This document shows, one piece after another, positions 17,146 to 27,300 of a stretch of 64,000 nt of DNA. Within the stretch, counting starts at the first letter, position 1, and each line of letters starts with the position of its first letter. Source of the DNA: Ravibacter sp964559125 (lineage in GTDB: Bacteria; Bacteroidota; Bacteroidia; Cytophagales; Spirosomataceae); contig CAZLGW010000025.1 in assembly GCA_964559125.1 (NCBI GenBank), positions 1 through 64,000 on the forward strand. The letters are read 5' to 3'. The translations under genes were made by a program, and so were the position numbers. The notes beneath the pieces are model-generated. The model did no database searches and was not told the DNA's origin. It saw only the letters and a list, made by a program, of their open reading frames with translations.

Positions 17146-20100
17146 CTAAAATTGAATATTAAGCCCCAGGCTCAATGTCCGGGTGATCGGATAGTAAGAA
17201 ACCGTTTGGGTGCCTCTTGTTTCCATTTCCGGGTCCCAGCCGGGGTAGTAGTTGTTAATGCCCAGCAGGTTTTCGGCATGAACGTAAAGCCTCAGGTGGT
17301 CGATCTTCGCTTTACTGAGAAACGAAACCGGGAAGTTGTAACCGAGCTGCAGGTTTTTAAGGCGTACGAAACTGGAATTCCTCGTCCAGTAGTCCAGGTT
17401 GACTTCCCAGGGCGAAGCATGATAGGCGAGCTCCAGCCTGGGGTATTTGGCATGCCGGTCGGGATTTTCTTCAGTCCACCGGTTATCGACGTGCCACTGT
17501 TGAATATTGCCGAAGTTATTGAAAGCCTGCTCGTCGCCCTGGATCAGGGTCCGGTACCCGCCAAGCCCCTGGAACTGAACATACAGATCGAAGCCGCGGA
17601 ATTCTGCGGAAATGTTCATCCCGTAGGACAGTTTTGGAAACTGGCTGCCGATGATCTTGCGGTCATATTCGGCAGATATGATCCCGTCAGGCACGCCGTT
17701 AGGACCGCTGATGTCTTTGAAGCGGGGGAACCCGGGTTTGGCGATGTAATTCTGGGTAGGATAAGTATCGATGTCGGCCTGGTCGAGAAAAAGGCCGTCG
17801 GTCTCATAGCCGTAGATAGACGTGAGCGGGCTTCCCACGAACAACCCCCTCGCGATATCGCGTTCTATACCGGCGAGCGATACTACTTTATTGTTGTTTA
17901 CCGAGAAGTTGGGCTGCACCCTGAGCGACAGGTTACCGATCTGCTCGCGGTAGGCAAGCTCAAATTCCCATCCCCTGTTCTGTACCTTACCCGCATTCTG
18001 TTCTCCCACCGTCATGCCGAGTACCTGCGAGACGGTAAGCTGGTAGAGAATATTGTCGGTATACTTATTATAATAGTCGACAGAAAGGCTCAGCTTGCCT
18101 TTCAGGATATCCAGGTCGACGCCGGCGTTGGAGATACGGGTGGTTTCCCAGGTGATATTTTCGAACGGTAACCTGGCCAGCTGTATTCCGGGGCGTATGG
18201 TTTCGGTCACCCCGATCGGGTAAACCGAGCCGAGCGCAAGCGTTTTCTGGTAGGGATAGGTCCCTATCTGCTGGTTGCCCAATACACCGTGCGATACGCG
18301 AAGTTTGAGGTTATCGATCCAGTCGACGTCAAAAAATGATTCTTCAGAGAGTCTCCAGCCGGCCGAAAACGAAGGGAAAAGGCCGAAGCGACGCTTTTGC
18401 GCAAATCTCGACGAGCCGTCGTACCGGAGATTACCTTCCAGGAGATACTTCCCTTTGTAGGCATAGTTCAGGCGGCCGAAGAAAGATACCAGCTTCCAGA
18501 CCGATTCGCTTTCCGAATTACTGTCATTGACAGGCGAGGCCGCGCTGAGCAGGTAGAGCTGGTTGCTGGGAAAATTGTCGCGGTAGCCTCCCAGGGAGTG
18601 GGCATTGCTGGTGAGCGACGAAAAACCTCCCAGCAGGCTCAACGAATGTTCCCCGATCGACTTGTTGTAGTTGAGCAGCGATTCGAACATCAGCTCCCGG
18701 TTGTTGGATGTGCTTACGTCGACCTGAGAGGGACCGAAGGTCCAGAGCGGATCTGGGGTGGTTTGTGCGCCGAACAACCGGTTAAAGGAATGGTACCATT
18801 GGTAGCTGATGCGATTCGTGAACCTGAGATCTTTGATCACATCCCAGTCAAGGGCAAGATTGGTCAGCAGGTTGGTGATGCGTGTCAGGCCGAATGACCC
18901 GCTTGCCAGGCGCCCTTCCGCGACTGTCACACCCTGTGTAACCCCGTAAGTGCCGTCAGACCGTCGTCCGGGTACGTTTGCGGTATGGTGATTGGCCGCC
19001 TGGACGATCGAGTAGATATCGCCGGTATGCGTTCCGTTGGAAGCTATGCCGGCGGGCTTGTCGTTAATGGACTGGTAGCCCAGTATTTTGGCGCTCAGCT
19101 TAAGACGCTCTTTCAACTGGTTGTTGAAGTTGAGCTGCAGGTCATACCGGTCGTAGGAGTTGTTCTGTATCAACCCGTTCTGGCGCAGGTACCCGGTTGA
19201 GATCAGGTAGGTAGATTGCTCGTTTCCTCCCTGCACAGTAAAGTTATGCCTTGTCTGGAGCCCGTTGCCTGTTTTAAACAAGTCGCGCAGGTGGTGTTTA
19301 TTGGGGTATTCGTCGGGGTACAGCCCTGAGCGGAATTTCTCAATTTCTTCCTGTGTGTACACGATGCTCTGCCCTTCGTTGATCCTCGCTTCATTAAACA
19401 TCTCGGCATATACCCAGGAGTCTACATATTGCGGCAGCTCGGTCGGCGATTGCCTGCCGACAAAGGTTTCGTAGCCGACTTTCATCTTACCTCTTGTACC
19501 TTCTTTGGTGGTGACGAGGATCACCCCGTTGGCAGCCCTTGAGCCGTAAATAGCAGCCGATGCGGCGTCTTTTAAGACTGTAATATTGTCAATGTTGTTG
19601 GGGTTGACCGAGTTAATGGAACCCGGAACGCCGTCGATAAGGATGAGCGGATTGTTCCCGGCACTACTGAAAGTTCCCATGCCCCTGATCTGTATGGAAG
19701 CCTGGTCGCCTCCGGGTTCACCCGAGGTTTGCCTTACGGTAAGCCCGCTGCCTACACCCTGGAGAAGCTGCGAGGACTGGGAGACCGTCCGGCGGCTGAT
19801 CTGCTCTCCGCCGATGGACGATACTGAGCCGGTAAGATTGATCTTACGCTGGCTCCCGTAGCCTACCACTACCATTTCATCGAGCAGGGCGACGTCTTCG
19901 TGCAGTGTGATATCCAGGTTAGCCTGGTTGCCTACGACGACTTCCCGCGATATATAACCCACATAGGAAAAGACCAGGACCGATTTTTCATCGGGGACTA
20001 CAAGGGAAAACCTGCCGGATTCATCGGATGTGGTGCCCCGCTGAGTTCCTTTCAGCAGGATGCTCACACCGGGCAGCGCCTCCCCTTTAGGGTCGGTGAC

Positions 20101-20541
20101 CATTCCTTTAATAGAAATTTCCAGCGGCGGCAGCGTACCTTCCGGGAGTGATTCCGTTCGGGGAGGCTTGCTATAATCGCCTCGTTTCCGTTTCAGAAGG
20201 ATTTGTCCCTTACCCTGCTGAAACTCTATGCCGTGAGGAATGAGCAGTTGTCCGAGCACATGCTCAAGCGGCTCATTGTGCGCTTTTACGTTTACAACTT
20301 CGCTCAACCGGATAATGCTGCGGCTGTAAGCAAATTTTACTCCGGCCTGTTTTTCGAGGGCATTCAATGCCTGTTGAAGGGACACGCCGTTCAATTCGAT
20401 GCTTACGTTTTTTTTGAGGAGCTCCTGGGCGCTTGATTCCCTGGCGTATCCTCCGAACGCTAACATTACCGATAGCAAGACCTGTAGAACCGATATCCGC
20501 ATAATACGATATGCTGTCTTGTTTTTATTTGGAAAATGCAT
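17146..20541 (-). CDS. SusC/RagA TonB-dependent outer-membrane transporter 1, with STN domain
   Basis: 1131 residues. Order: signal region; STN domain (about 45-115, beginning VSIELNGVSLQQALNALEKQ), which in this family signals to a FecR anti-sigma factor; carboxypeptidase-regulatory-like domain (about 135-215, GMVTDPKGEALPGVSILLKG); the SusC segment EMVVVGYGSQRK; plug with IRGMGTF and IYGSRAANGVILVTTK; then a long beta-barrel ending in SLGLNIQF, a C-terminal Phe as expected for Bam-inserted barrels. The STN domain together with the adjacent fecR1 indicates ligand-dependent transcriptional control. 184 bases separate it from fecR1 and hold a hairpin. Confidence 0.95.
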   Translation of the reverse strand: MHFPNKNKTAYRIMRISVLQVLLSVMLAFGGYARESSAQELLKKNVSIELNGVSLQQALNALEKQAGVKFAYSRSIIRLSEVVNVKAHNEPLEHVLGQLLIPHGIEFQQGKGQILLKRKRGDYSKPPRTESLPEGTLPPLEISIKGMVTDPKGEALPGVSILLKGTQRGTTSDESGRFSLVVPDEKSVLVFSYVGYISREVVVGNQANLDITLHEDVALLDEMVVVGYGSQRKINLTGSVSSIGGEQISRRTVSQSSQLLQGVGSGLTVRQTSGEPGGDQASIQIRGMGTFSSAGNNPLILIDGVPGSINSVNPNNIDNITVLKDAASAAIYGSRAANGVILVTTKEGTRGKMKVGYETFVGRQSPTELPQYVDSWVYAEMFNEARINEGQSIVYTQEEIEKFRSGLYPDEYPNKHHLRDLFKTGNGLQTRHNFTVQGGNEQSTYLISTGYLRQNGLIQNNSYDRYDLQLNFNNQLKERLKLSAKILGYQSINDKPAGIASNGTHTGDIYSIVQAANHHTANVPGRRSDGTYGVTQGVTVAEGRLASGSFGLTRITNLLTNLALDWDVIKDLRFTNRISYQWYHSFNRLFGAQTTPDPLWTFGPSQVDVSTSNNRELMFESLLNYNKSIGEHSLSLLGGFSSLTSNAHSLGGYRDNFPSNQLYLLSAASPVNDSNSESESVWKLVSFFGRLNYAYKGKYLLEGNLRYDGSSRFAQKRRFGLFPSFSAGWRLSEESFFDVDWIDNLKLRVSHGVLGNQQIGTYPYQKTLALGSVYPIGVTETIRPGIQLARLPFENITWETTRISNAGVDLDILKGKLSLSVDYYNKYTDNILYQLTVSQVLGMTVGEQNAGKVQNRGWEFELAYREQIGNLSLRVQPNFSVNNNKVVSLAGIERDIARGLFVGSPLTSIYGYETDGLFLDQADIDTYPTQNYIAKPGFPRFKDISGPNGVPDGIISAEYDRKIIGSQFPKLSYGMNISAEFRGFDLYVQFQGLGGYRTLIQGDEQAFNNFGNIQQWHVDNRWTEENPDRHAKYPRLELAYHASPWEVNLDYWTRNSSFVRLKNLQLGYNFPVSFLSKAKIDHLRLYVHAENLLGINNYYPGWDPEMETRGTQTVSYYPITRTLSLGLNIQF

Positions 20542-20628
20542 AGGTTTGGGTGTTTATTTTCGAATGAACAAAATGAAGCTGCTTCATGCACTCTGTGTGA
20601 TGAATCGAGAGAAAAGCTTCGTGAAGAT

Positions 20629-20652
20629 TCAGGAGTGTGGAGGCACTCCTGA
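20629..20652 (-). promoter_or_regulatory. Hairpin in the fecR1-susC1 leader
   Basis: A perfect inverted repeat pairs 20629-20637 (CAGGAGTG core) with 20644-20652, leaving a 6-base loop. In the direction of susC1 transcription it sits about 88 bases before the susC1 start and has no T-run after it, so it looks more like a leader structure or processing/stability element than a simple terminator. The same AGTG-N6-CACT core occurs in the fecR2-susC2 gap. Confidence 0.45.
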
Positions 20653-20725
20653 TCTTTAAAAGCAGGATGTAAGGGATAGCTGAATTTTTATCATAGGCTG
20701 TATGGGGTTTAAGGTAAACAAGTCG

Positions 20726-21748
20726 TCAGAGACTTGACGGGCAACCGCTGCCCTTCAATAATATTTGTTCCTGGTTGATTTCGTAGGTAAGCTCAAGCAT
20801 CTCCGACATAGCGTCAAGCACTTCTGCCAGGCGGTGGTTTTCAAAAGAGGCTTTCAGGATGCAGTTGGCTAGTGAGCCGTTTTCAAAATGTACCTTTACG
20901 CCGAAGTTCCGCTCCAGCTGGCCCGCAACTTCCGCCAGGCTGGCATCCTCGAAAGACAGATCGGCCGGCTGCCATGTTTCGATATGCGGATCGGCGGTAG
21001 TTATCCTCGAAGCGGTGACCGCCCCGGTCGGAAGATGGAAAGAAGCTTTTTCGGAAGGGTTGAGCACTACAGACGGAGACGATATATCTGAATCCCTGTT
21101 TTCCGAATAAACTTCTACTTTCCCGGTAACGACCGAGACCTCGTAATTTGCCAGGCTGTCGGCCGGCCTTACCAGGAAACTGGTGCCCAATACCTTCACA
21201 CGCATCTTGTCTACCTCTACGATAAAAGGATTTGCCGGGTCCCTGACGATTTCAAAGAAAGCCTCTCCGCTGAGCCGGACTTTCCTGCCGGAAGACGAAA
21301 AGGCAGGTTCCTCGTACTGCACGCTGGCGTCGGGATGCAGCCAGACAGTGCTTTGATCGGGAAGCTGGTATTTTACTATTCGCGAGAGCGTGTTGGTGAA
21401 TACGGTTAAAGCAGCAGTTTTTTCGGGCGTTTCTTTCGCGCCTGTTTTCAGCAATGCCGGCAACAGGGCCATGCCGATCAGGAGAAGCACCGAGGCGGCC
21501 GCAACGTAGCGTTTCCAGGCGGTGATGCTACCGGGCCGGTAAACGGGCGCCGGTCTTTCCCGGGCAGCTTCCAATTCCGAAATTTTTCTCCTGACTTTCA
21601 GCAAATGCAGGGGTTGGCTGAATTCGGGAGGAGAATCGTTATGCCCGATCCGGTGGTACCATTCTTCTACCCTTGCAGCTTCTTCGGGACTGCATGTACC
21701 GTCGAGATAACGCTTTAATACATCAGGATCGATAGAATTGCCGGCCAT
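20726..21748 (-). CDS. FecR-family anti-sigma factor 1
   Basis: About 340 residues. An upstream in-frame start would add 28 residues, but the Met at 21748 (AGNSIDPDVLKRYLDG) matches where FecR proteins of this phylum begin, and the extra residues do not look conserved. Features: N-terminal cytoplasmic sigma-binding part (1-75), one membrane helix (about WKRYVAAASVLLLIGMALLP), then a periplasmic FecR domain with EAFFEIVRDPANPFIVEV and LGTSFLV, and a C-terminal domain ending in STN-like VLDAMSEMLELTYEI that contacts the transporter. It diverges from sigma gene 1 and precedes susC1, so it is likely to control that sigma factor in response to susC1 ligand binding. Confidence 0.92.
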   Translation of the reverse strand: MAGNSIDPDVLKRYLDGTCSPEEAARVEEWYHRIGHNDSPPEFSQPLHLLKVRRKISELEAARERPAPVYRPGSITAWKRYVAAASVLLLIGMALLPALLKTGAKETPEKTAALTVFTNTLSRIVKYQLPDQSTVWLHPDASVQYEEPAFSSSGRKVRLSGEAFFEIVRDPANPFIVEVDKMRVKVLGTSFLVRPADSLANYEVSVVTGKVEVYSENRDSDISSPSVVLNPSEKASFHLPTGAVTASRITTADPHIETWQPADLSFEDASLAEVAGQLERNFGVKVHFENGSLANCILKASFENHRLAEVLDAMSEMLELTYEINQEQILLKGSGCPSSL

Positions 21749-21813
21749 GGTTGTATTTGATAAACATAGAAGAATCTGCTCTTCTTTAAATATGACGCAG
21801 CAGGATATTCCAA

Positions 21814-21821
21814 CCCTAGTG
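21814..21821 (-). promoter_or_regulatory. CACTAGGG motif upstream of fecR1
   Basis: On the minus strand CACTAGGG occurs 66 bases before the fecR1 start, after an A/T-rich tract. An identical octamer lies at 22495-22502 upstream of sigma gene 2, also after an A-rich tract. Position and repetition suggest a shared promoter or operator element of the two sigma/FecR modules. Function is inferred. Confidence 0.35.
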
Positions 21822-21898
21822 AAAATCGACAAATTTTTTTGAAGTATTTTTGGAGTATATTCGGGATATATTAGTTATCGCGTTTATGCAGTTTGAAA

Positions 21899-22480
21899 AT
21901 GACTTTCCGATACGGGCTTTACGATGACGGGCATTTATGGCAGCTGATCCGGGATGACGCTGACGAGGAGGCCTTTGCATGTCTTCACGAGCGTTATGCA
22001 GAGGATCTGTATCGCCTTGCCTATCGAAAGACCGGTCATGCGGAAGTTTCGGAAGACATCGTGCAGGAACTTTTTATCGCATTATGGATTCAGCGGGCTG
22101 ATATCAGCATTACCCGTAATGTTAAAAATTATCTTTACGCTTCTGTCAGGAACAGGGTCATATCCTTCCTGCGGGATGTCATGAGCTCGAAAACCACCTC
22201 TCTCAATGTATTGTCGCTCGAAAACTCCGGTAATTTTTCCGGGAATGATGTAGAGCAGATGATGATCTATGAGGATACGAGGGACAGGTACGAGCAGATT
22301 CTGAACACGATCCCCGAGAGAAGCCGCACCGTTTTTGAATTAAGCCGCACCGGGCTCTCCAATAAAGAGATCGCGGCCTCCCTGAATGTCGTCGAGAAAA
22401 CGGTGGAATTTCATATCACAAAATGCCTTAAACTGCTCAGGGAAAAACTCATACATATTTTTCTGATTCTTTTTTTCTAA
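21899..22480 (+). CDS. ECF RNA-polymerase sigma factor 1
   Basis: About 193 residues. A TTG two codons upstream (21893) is also possible, but the ATG at 21899 is preferred. Region 2 is visible as FACLHERYAEDLYRLAYRKTG with EDIVQELFIALW, and region 4 as RSRTVFELSRTGLSNKEIAASLNVVEKTVEFHI, the usual helix-turn-helix for the -35 element. Bacteroidota FecR-linked sigma factors of this size direct transcription of SusCD operons. It is divergent from fecR1 (151 bases apart) and followed by a second sigma gene, so it most likely pairs with FecR1, although pairing with FecR2 is not excluded. Confidence 0.93.
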   Translation: MTFRYGLYDDGHLWQLIRDDADEEAFACLHERYAEDLYRLAYRKTGHAEVSEDIVQELFIALWIQRADISITRNVKNYLYASVRNRVISFLRDVMSSKTTSLNVLSLENSGNFSGNDVEQMMIYEDTRDRYEQILNTIPERSRTVFELSRTGLSNKEIAASLNVVEKTVEFHITKCLKLLREKLIHIFLILFF

Positions 22481-22494
22481 AAAAGAAAAAATTC

Positions 22495-22502
22495 CACTAG
22501 GG
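22495..22502 (+). promoter_or_regulatory. CACTAGGG motif upstream of sigma gene 2
   Basis: CACTAGGG lies 58 bases before the preferred start of sigma gene 2, directly after an A/T-rich inverted repeat (about 22470-22492) that follows the stop of sigma gene 1. It matches the octamer upstream of fecR1 on the other strand. Candidate promoter/operator; inferred. Confidence 0.35.
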
Positions 22503-22559
22503 AAATTCCGGATATAATTGACTTATAAGCCGAACCGCCGCTTAACCCAGTTATTTGTT

Positions 22560-23114
22560 ATGTATGAACGTTTCTCAGATGAGGAATTGCTCTCTTGCCT
22601 GATTGAAGGGAATCAAAAAGCCTTCGAGGCAATTTACCTCCGGTACTGGTACCGGTTGTTCGGGGTTGCTTTTCATGAGATAGGCACAAAGGAAGAAGCG
22701 GAAGAGATACTGCATGATGTATTTGAAAGCCTTTGGAGCAGGAGGGAAGAGGCATCTATCAGGAACCTGAGCGCCTATCTTGTCGTGGCTGTCAAGCACC
22801 GGGTAACCAACTATATCAAATCCTGTATTACACAACGGAAGTACCAGGAGTACCTTATACTCAATGAAATCCAGCAATCTTACGCTACAGACGAGATCGT
22901 CCATTTTTCGGACCTTTCCAAGGCGGTCGACGAAGTAATGAAAAAGCTTCCGGAGCGTACGTCCGAGATATTCCGGATGAGCCGCTTTGAAAACCTGCCG
23001 GTCAAGGAGATAGCCAGCAAGCTGAACATTTCGGAAAAAGGAGTGGAGTACCACATTACCCAGTCGCTCAAGCTGTTGCGGGAACAGCTCAGGATTTACC
23101 AATCTTATAACTAG
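22560..23114 (+). CDS. ECF RNA-polymerase sigma factor 2
   Basis: 184 residues from the ATG at 22560 (MYERFSDEELLSCLIEG); an in-frame TTG at 22518 would add 14 unconserved-looking residues. Region 2 is FEAIYLRYWYRLFGVAFHE with EEILHDVFESLW; region 4 is RTSEIFRMSRFENLPVKEIASKLNISEKGVEYHI. It precedes fecR2 by 24 bases, the standard sigma-antisigma order. It probably drives the right-arm susC2-susD2 operon. The two sigma factors of the window are similar in plan but clearly divergent in sequence. Confidence 0.94.
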   Translation: MYERFSDEELLSCLIEGNQKAFEAIYLRYWYRLFGVAFHEIGTKEEAEEILHDVFESLWSRREEASIRNLSAYLVVAVKHRVTNYIKSCITQRKYQEYLILNEIQQSYATDEIVHFSDLSKAVDEVMKKLPERTSEIFRMSRFENLPVKEIASKLNISEKGVEYHITQSLKLLREQLRIYQSYN

Positions 23115-23138
23115 TTTTTTCCTTCGGGATCTATTTCA

Positions 23139-24185
23139 ATGAACAGACACGAATTCGATATACTACTCCAGAAATACCTGTCGGGGGAATGCGACGAGGA
23201 GGAGATGCGCCAGGTGGAGGTGTGGTCAGAAAACATGCTGTCCCAGAGTAAGTTGCAGCTCGATCAGGCAGAGAAGAGCAAGCTGCAGCGGCGGGTGTGG
23301 AACAAGCTGTCTTCCGAGGTGCTGGGCCGGGGTGGTTTCTGGAAAACCATATTCCAGTTCCGTCAGGGGATAGCCGCCTCTCTGCTCCTGGCAGTGATCG
23401 GCGCATTCTGGATCGGACGTTTCTATTACAGTCAGAAATATTATATAGCAGGCGACGTTGCCAGTGTTGCGGTGCATGAAGAGATATCTTCTATTGCCCA
23501 GGAAGGTGTGATCACCTTCCAGACAGAGGGAAAACCACAAAACCTTACACTGGAAGACGGCAGTACGGTGGTTCTCGGGAAAGAAAGCAGTATCCGCTAT
23601 CCTGTAAAGTTTGACGCGAATTTAAGGCAGGTATATCTCGAAGGAGAAGCTTTTTTCGAAGTGAAGCGCGATGAGAAAAAGCCTTTTGTGGTATACAGCG
23701 GCGGGCTGGTTACGCGGGTGCTCGGTACCAGTTTTAATATACGTTCCGTAGCGTCTACCGGTAAAGTAGAAGTGGAGGTGGTTTCGGGCAGTGTATCGGT
23801 ATACGAAAACACGAAAGGAAAATCTTCGGCAGCCGACGCTGTTATCCTGACGCCCAACCAGCGTATCGTATTTGAAAAGAGTTCCAGGAAGCTCGTACCC
23901 GAGCTTGTGGATGAACCTGTAACGATCAGGCCGCAGGAAGAGTCCGACAACTTTATTTTCCAGGAAGAAGCCCTGCCTAACGTACTATCGGAATTGTCGA
24001 AAGCCTTTGAAGTGGAGATTTCGGTCGATTCTCCGGCCCTGCAGCGCTGTGTCTTTACCGGCGATCTGAACGGTCTCCCCCTGCACATTCAGCTCAGCCT
24101 GATCTGCCGTTCGGTAAACGGCAGCTATGAGCAAAAAGGGAATACCTACTCTATAACAGGGGAAGGATGCAATAATGAAAACTGA
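23139..24185 (+). CDS. FecR-family anti-sigma factor 2
   Basis: 348 residues. N-terminal cytoplasmic segment (HEFDILLQKYLSGECDEEE), one membrane helix (GIAASLLLAVIGAFWIGRF, about 72-90), then the FecR domain (LEDGSTVVLGKESSIRYP, EAFFEVKRDEKKPFVVYSG, RVLGTSFNI) and a C-terminal STN-contacting domain (FIFQEEALPNVLSELSKAFEVEI). It holds sigma factor 2 inactive and relays the signal from SusC2. It lies between sigma gene 2 and susC2 on the same strand. Confidence 0.94.
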   Translation: MNRHEFDILLQKYLSGECDEEEMRQVEVWSENMLSQSKLQLDQAEKSKLQRRVWNKLSSEVLGRGGFWKTIFQFRQGIAASLLLAVIGAFWIGRFYYSQKYYIAGDVASVAVHEEISSIAQEGVITFQTEGKPQNLTLEDGSTVVLGKESSIRYPVKFDANLRQVYLEGEAFFEVKRDEKKPFVVYSGGLVTRVLGTSFNIRSVASTGKVEVEVVSGSVSVYENTKGKSSAADAVILTPNQRIVFEKSSRKLVPELVDEPVTIRPQEESDNFIFQEEALPNVLSELSKAFEVEISVDSPALQRCVFTGDLNGLPLHIQLSLICRSVNGSYEQKGNTYSITGEGCNNEN

Positions 24186-24296
24186 TAAACCTTAACCGAT
24201 ACCCTATTTTAAAAACCTTCATGCCTATGAATAAATACAGTGAAAGATCTACAGGAATAGCAGCCGGTCACAGAAGGTAGCTATTATTTGAATAAC

Positions 24297-24326
24297 ATCC
24301 CGAAAGTGGGCGAACACTTCCGGAAT
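24297..24326 (+). promoter_or_regulatory. Hairpin in the fecR2-susC2 leader
   Basis: Arms 24297-24308 and 24315-24326 form a 12-position stem with two mismatches around loop GGCGAA, followed by a weak T-rich stretch (GATTGTTTTT). It ends 46 bases before the susC2 start. It shares the core AGTG-N6-CACT with the hairpin before susC1. It could be an attenuator that separates regulator from transporter expression; inferred. Confidence 0.4.
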
Positions 24327-24372
24327 GTCGATTGTTTTTGCCATTGTCTCATAACAAAAACTTCTTAAAAGT

Positions 24373-27300
24373 ATGAAAAAAAGTATACCGTTACAACGGT
24401 TTATTCGGAAGTCCATGCAGCTAACTCTAACTCAGCTTCTGATAGCCTCGCTTTTCTGCGGCATTTCGCTGGCGCATACGCTTCGCGGGCAGGAGATCCT
24501 GGCCAGGGAAATCTCTTTACAGATGGAATCTGTAGAGGTAAGCAAGATCCTGAACCAACTGGAGAAACAGGCCAGGGTGAAATTTGTTTACAGCACTCAT
24601 AGCATACAGCTACGGCAAAAAGCCTCGCTGAATGTACACAACCGCCCTCTTTTCAGTGTGCTTGATGAGTTATTCAGCCCTTTGCAGGTGCAATATGAAG
24701 TGTTGGGTTCCCGGATACTACTGCGGAAGAAAGCTTTCGAAAAGCAGAGCTCCGGGCTGAGAATCACTTTTCCCGACCGGAATGTAAGGGGTGTGGTAAC
24801 CGACGAAAAAGGGGAAGGATTGCCCGGTGTGAGCATCCTTCTAAAAGGTACCCAGCAAGGTACTACGACCGATGGAGAGGGGCAATATAGTATCTCTGTT
24901 CCGGCTAATGAAAGTGTTCTTGTATTCAGTTTTGTCGGTTATGTAAGCCAGGAGATTATTGTGGGCAGCAGGACGTCGGTTGACGTATCGCTTGCGGCCG
25001 ATACGAAGTCGCTCGAAGAGCTGGTGGTGGTAGGATACGGTACGCAGAAAAAGGTAAACATGACGGGAGCTGTCGATGTAATAACCGGCGATCAGATTAA
25101 AAACCGGCAGTCGGCAACAGTTTCGCAAATGCTTCAGGGCCTCTCTCCCGGGCTTAATTTTTCGGTTGGTGACCAGGGATTTGAGCCCGGCGCTTCCATG
25201 GGAGTGAATATCCGTGGGACCGGCTCGATCAACGGGGGAGGGCCGCTGGTTATCATTGACGGATTTCCAGGGTCTATGGATCGCCTTAACCCGAATGACA
25301 TCGAATCTATATCGGTACTGAAAGATGCTGCTGCTTCTGCTATTTATGGGGCGAGAGCTCCTTACGGCGTTATTTTGATCACTACCAAGAGCGGGACTAA
25401 AGACAGGAAATTTTCGGTCTCTTATTCCGGTAATGTAATGATCAACAGAAAAGACAGGATGCCTGAAATGCTGGATTCATATACATTCGCAAGGGTTACG
25501 AATGAAATGGGAGACAATGCAGGCGGGCGGCCATATACAAACGAAGTGATAGACCTCATATTGGCTTACCAGCAGGGCGATATAGAAACACTAAGAAACG
25601 CTATGCCGCCGGGATCGACCCATTTTGAGACATTACCTGCTGCAAATCCTACAAGGTGGGGGAATAATAACAGAAGCTATGCCAACTATGACTGGTATAA
25701 AGAGTGGTTTGGATCCAGCGTGAACCAAATTCACAACCTGTCTGTAAGTGGTGGCTCGGCTAATACCACGTATTACCTGTCAGCCGGTTATACAGGCCAG
25801 AACGGGATACTCAACTATGGCAAAGATACCTACGGACGGTTTAACTTGACAGGTAAGATAAAGACTACAGTTACCAACTGGTGGGACATTGGTTATGAAA
25901 CCCGGTTTATGAAGAGTCCTCGCGAACACTTCAACGGCAAGACGGGAGGAGGCTACGAGGGGGTATTCCGGGAGATTCCAAGGACAGTCCCCACCCAGGC
26001 CAAATATGACGGGTTTGGGAATATTTCAATGGAGTCAAAAATCAGGTGGGCTGAGGATGCCGGGACAGACCTGTCGGAAACGACTGAGAACTGGCAGTTG
26101 ATCAGCACTGAGCTACGCCCGCTGAAAGGCTGGCGCATCAATGGCGATTTCGCCTACCGGTCGATTGGGGTAAAGGAGCTGAATGTTAAAAAGGCAGTGA
26201 TTGAGACCTATATGGACGGTAGCCTGGTACCGCACGGAGAAACGCTACCCAGCCAGGCCCAGCAGGTTTCCCAAAATAATTATTACTGGTCGACGAATAT
26301 TTATTCGACTTATGATCTGTCTATCGGACAGAAGCATTATTTTACCACCTTATTGGGAATGCAGCTGGAGTACGACAATACTAACTCGTTGTCGGCCACC
26401 CGGATCAATCTCATCGTACCGGATGTCCCGTCTCTGAGCACGGCGAACGGTAACTTTACTGTGGGAGAAACAATGAGCCATTGGGCTACACAGGGGTATT
26501 TCGGACGTTTGAATTATAATTTCGACGAAAAGTATTTGTTCGAAGTCAATGGGCGGTATGACGGAACCTCGCGTTTCCGGGAAGGAAGGAGATGGGGGTT
26601 CTTCCCTTCTTTTTCAGCGGGTTGGAACGTAGACAAAGAACGTTTCTGGCAGGGAATCAGTAAGGTCGTCAATACCTTTAAGCTTCGGGCTTCATGGGGA
26701 CAGTTGGGTAATCAGCAGGTAAGCCCCTATTCAGATCTCGCACTTATCCCTTTAGTAAACACTCAGCTGAACTGGCTGTTCAAGTATGGCCAGACCCGTC
26801 CGATCGGTTACACGAATACGCCCGGGCTGGTCAGCCCTAATTTAACCTGGGAAACAGCTACTACCAAAAACATAGGGCTGAACAGTTCGTTTCTGAACAA
26901 CCGACTGAAACTCGATCTGGATTTTTTTGAAAGGATTACGAACGATATGATCGGTCCGTCGGAACCGGTTCCGGGAGTATTGGGAGTTTCTGTGCCGAGG
27001 AGCAATAATTCGACTCTGCGTACGAGAGGCTGGGAGACGTCACTCCGGTGGGATCATAAAATACCCGACAGCGAATTTTCTTATTTTGTCGGAGCCAACC
27101 TGTACGATGCCCGTTCTCACGTTACGAAATACAACAATACAACCGGGTTGATCAGCGATTGGTATCCCGGTAAAGAGGTAGGAGAGATATGGGGCTTCAC
27201 GGTCAATAAACTTTTTCAATCGCAGGAAGAGCTTGATGCTTACCGGTCTTCAGTGGATTTGTCCAATATTTTTAATTCCTGGAATCCTGGAGACGTAAAA

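Noticed and set aside
17089..18171. A 360-codon open frame antisense to susC1
   Set aside because: It lies wholly within the end of a clear SusC barrel gene on the other strand, lacks family motifs, and is the expected mirror frame of GC-rich coding DNA.
21749..21832. Longer start for FecR1
   Set aside because: Adds 28 residues that include the CACTAGGG-containing promoter-like region and do not resemble FecR N-termini; the Met at 21748 fits the family.
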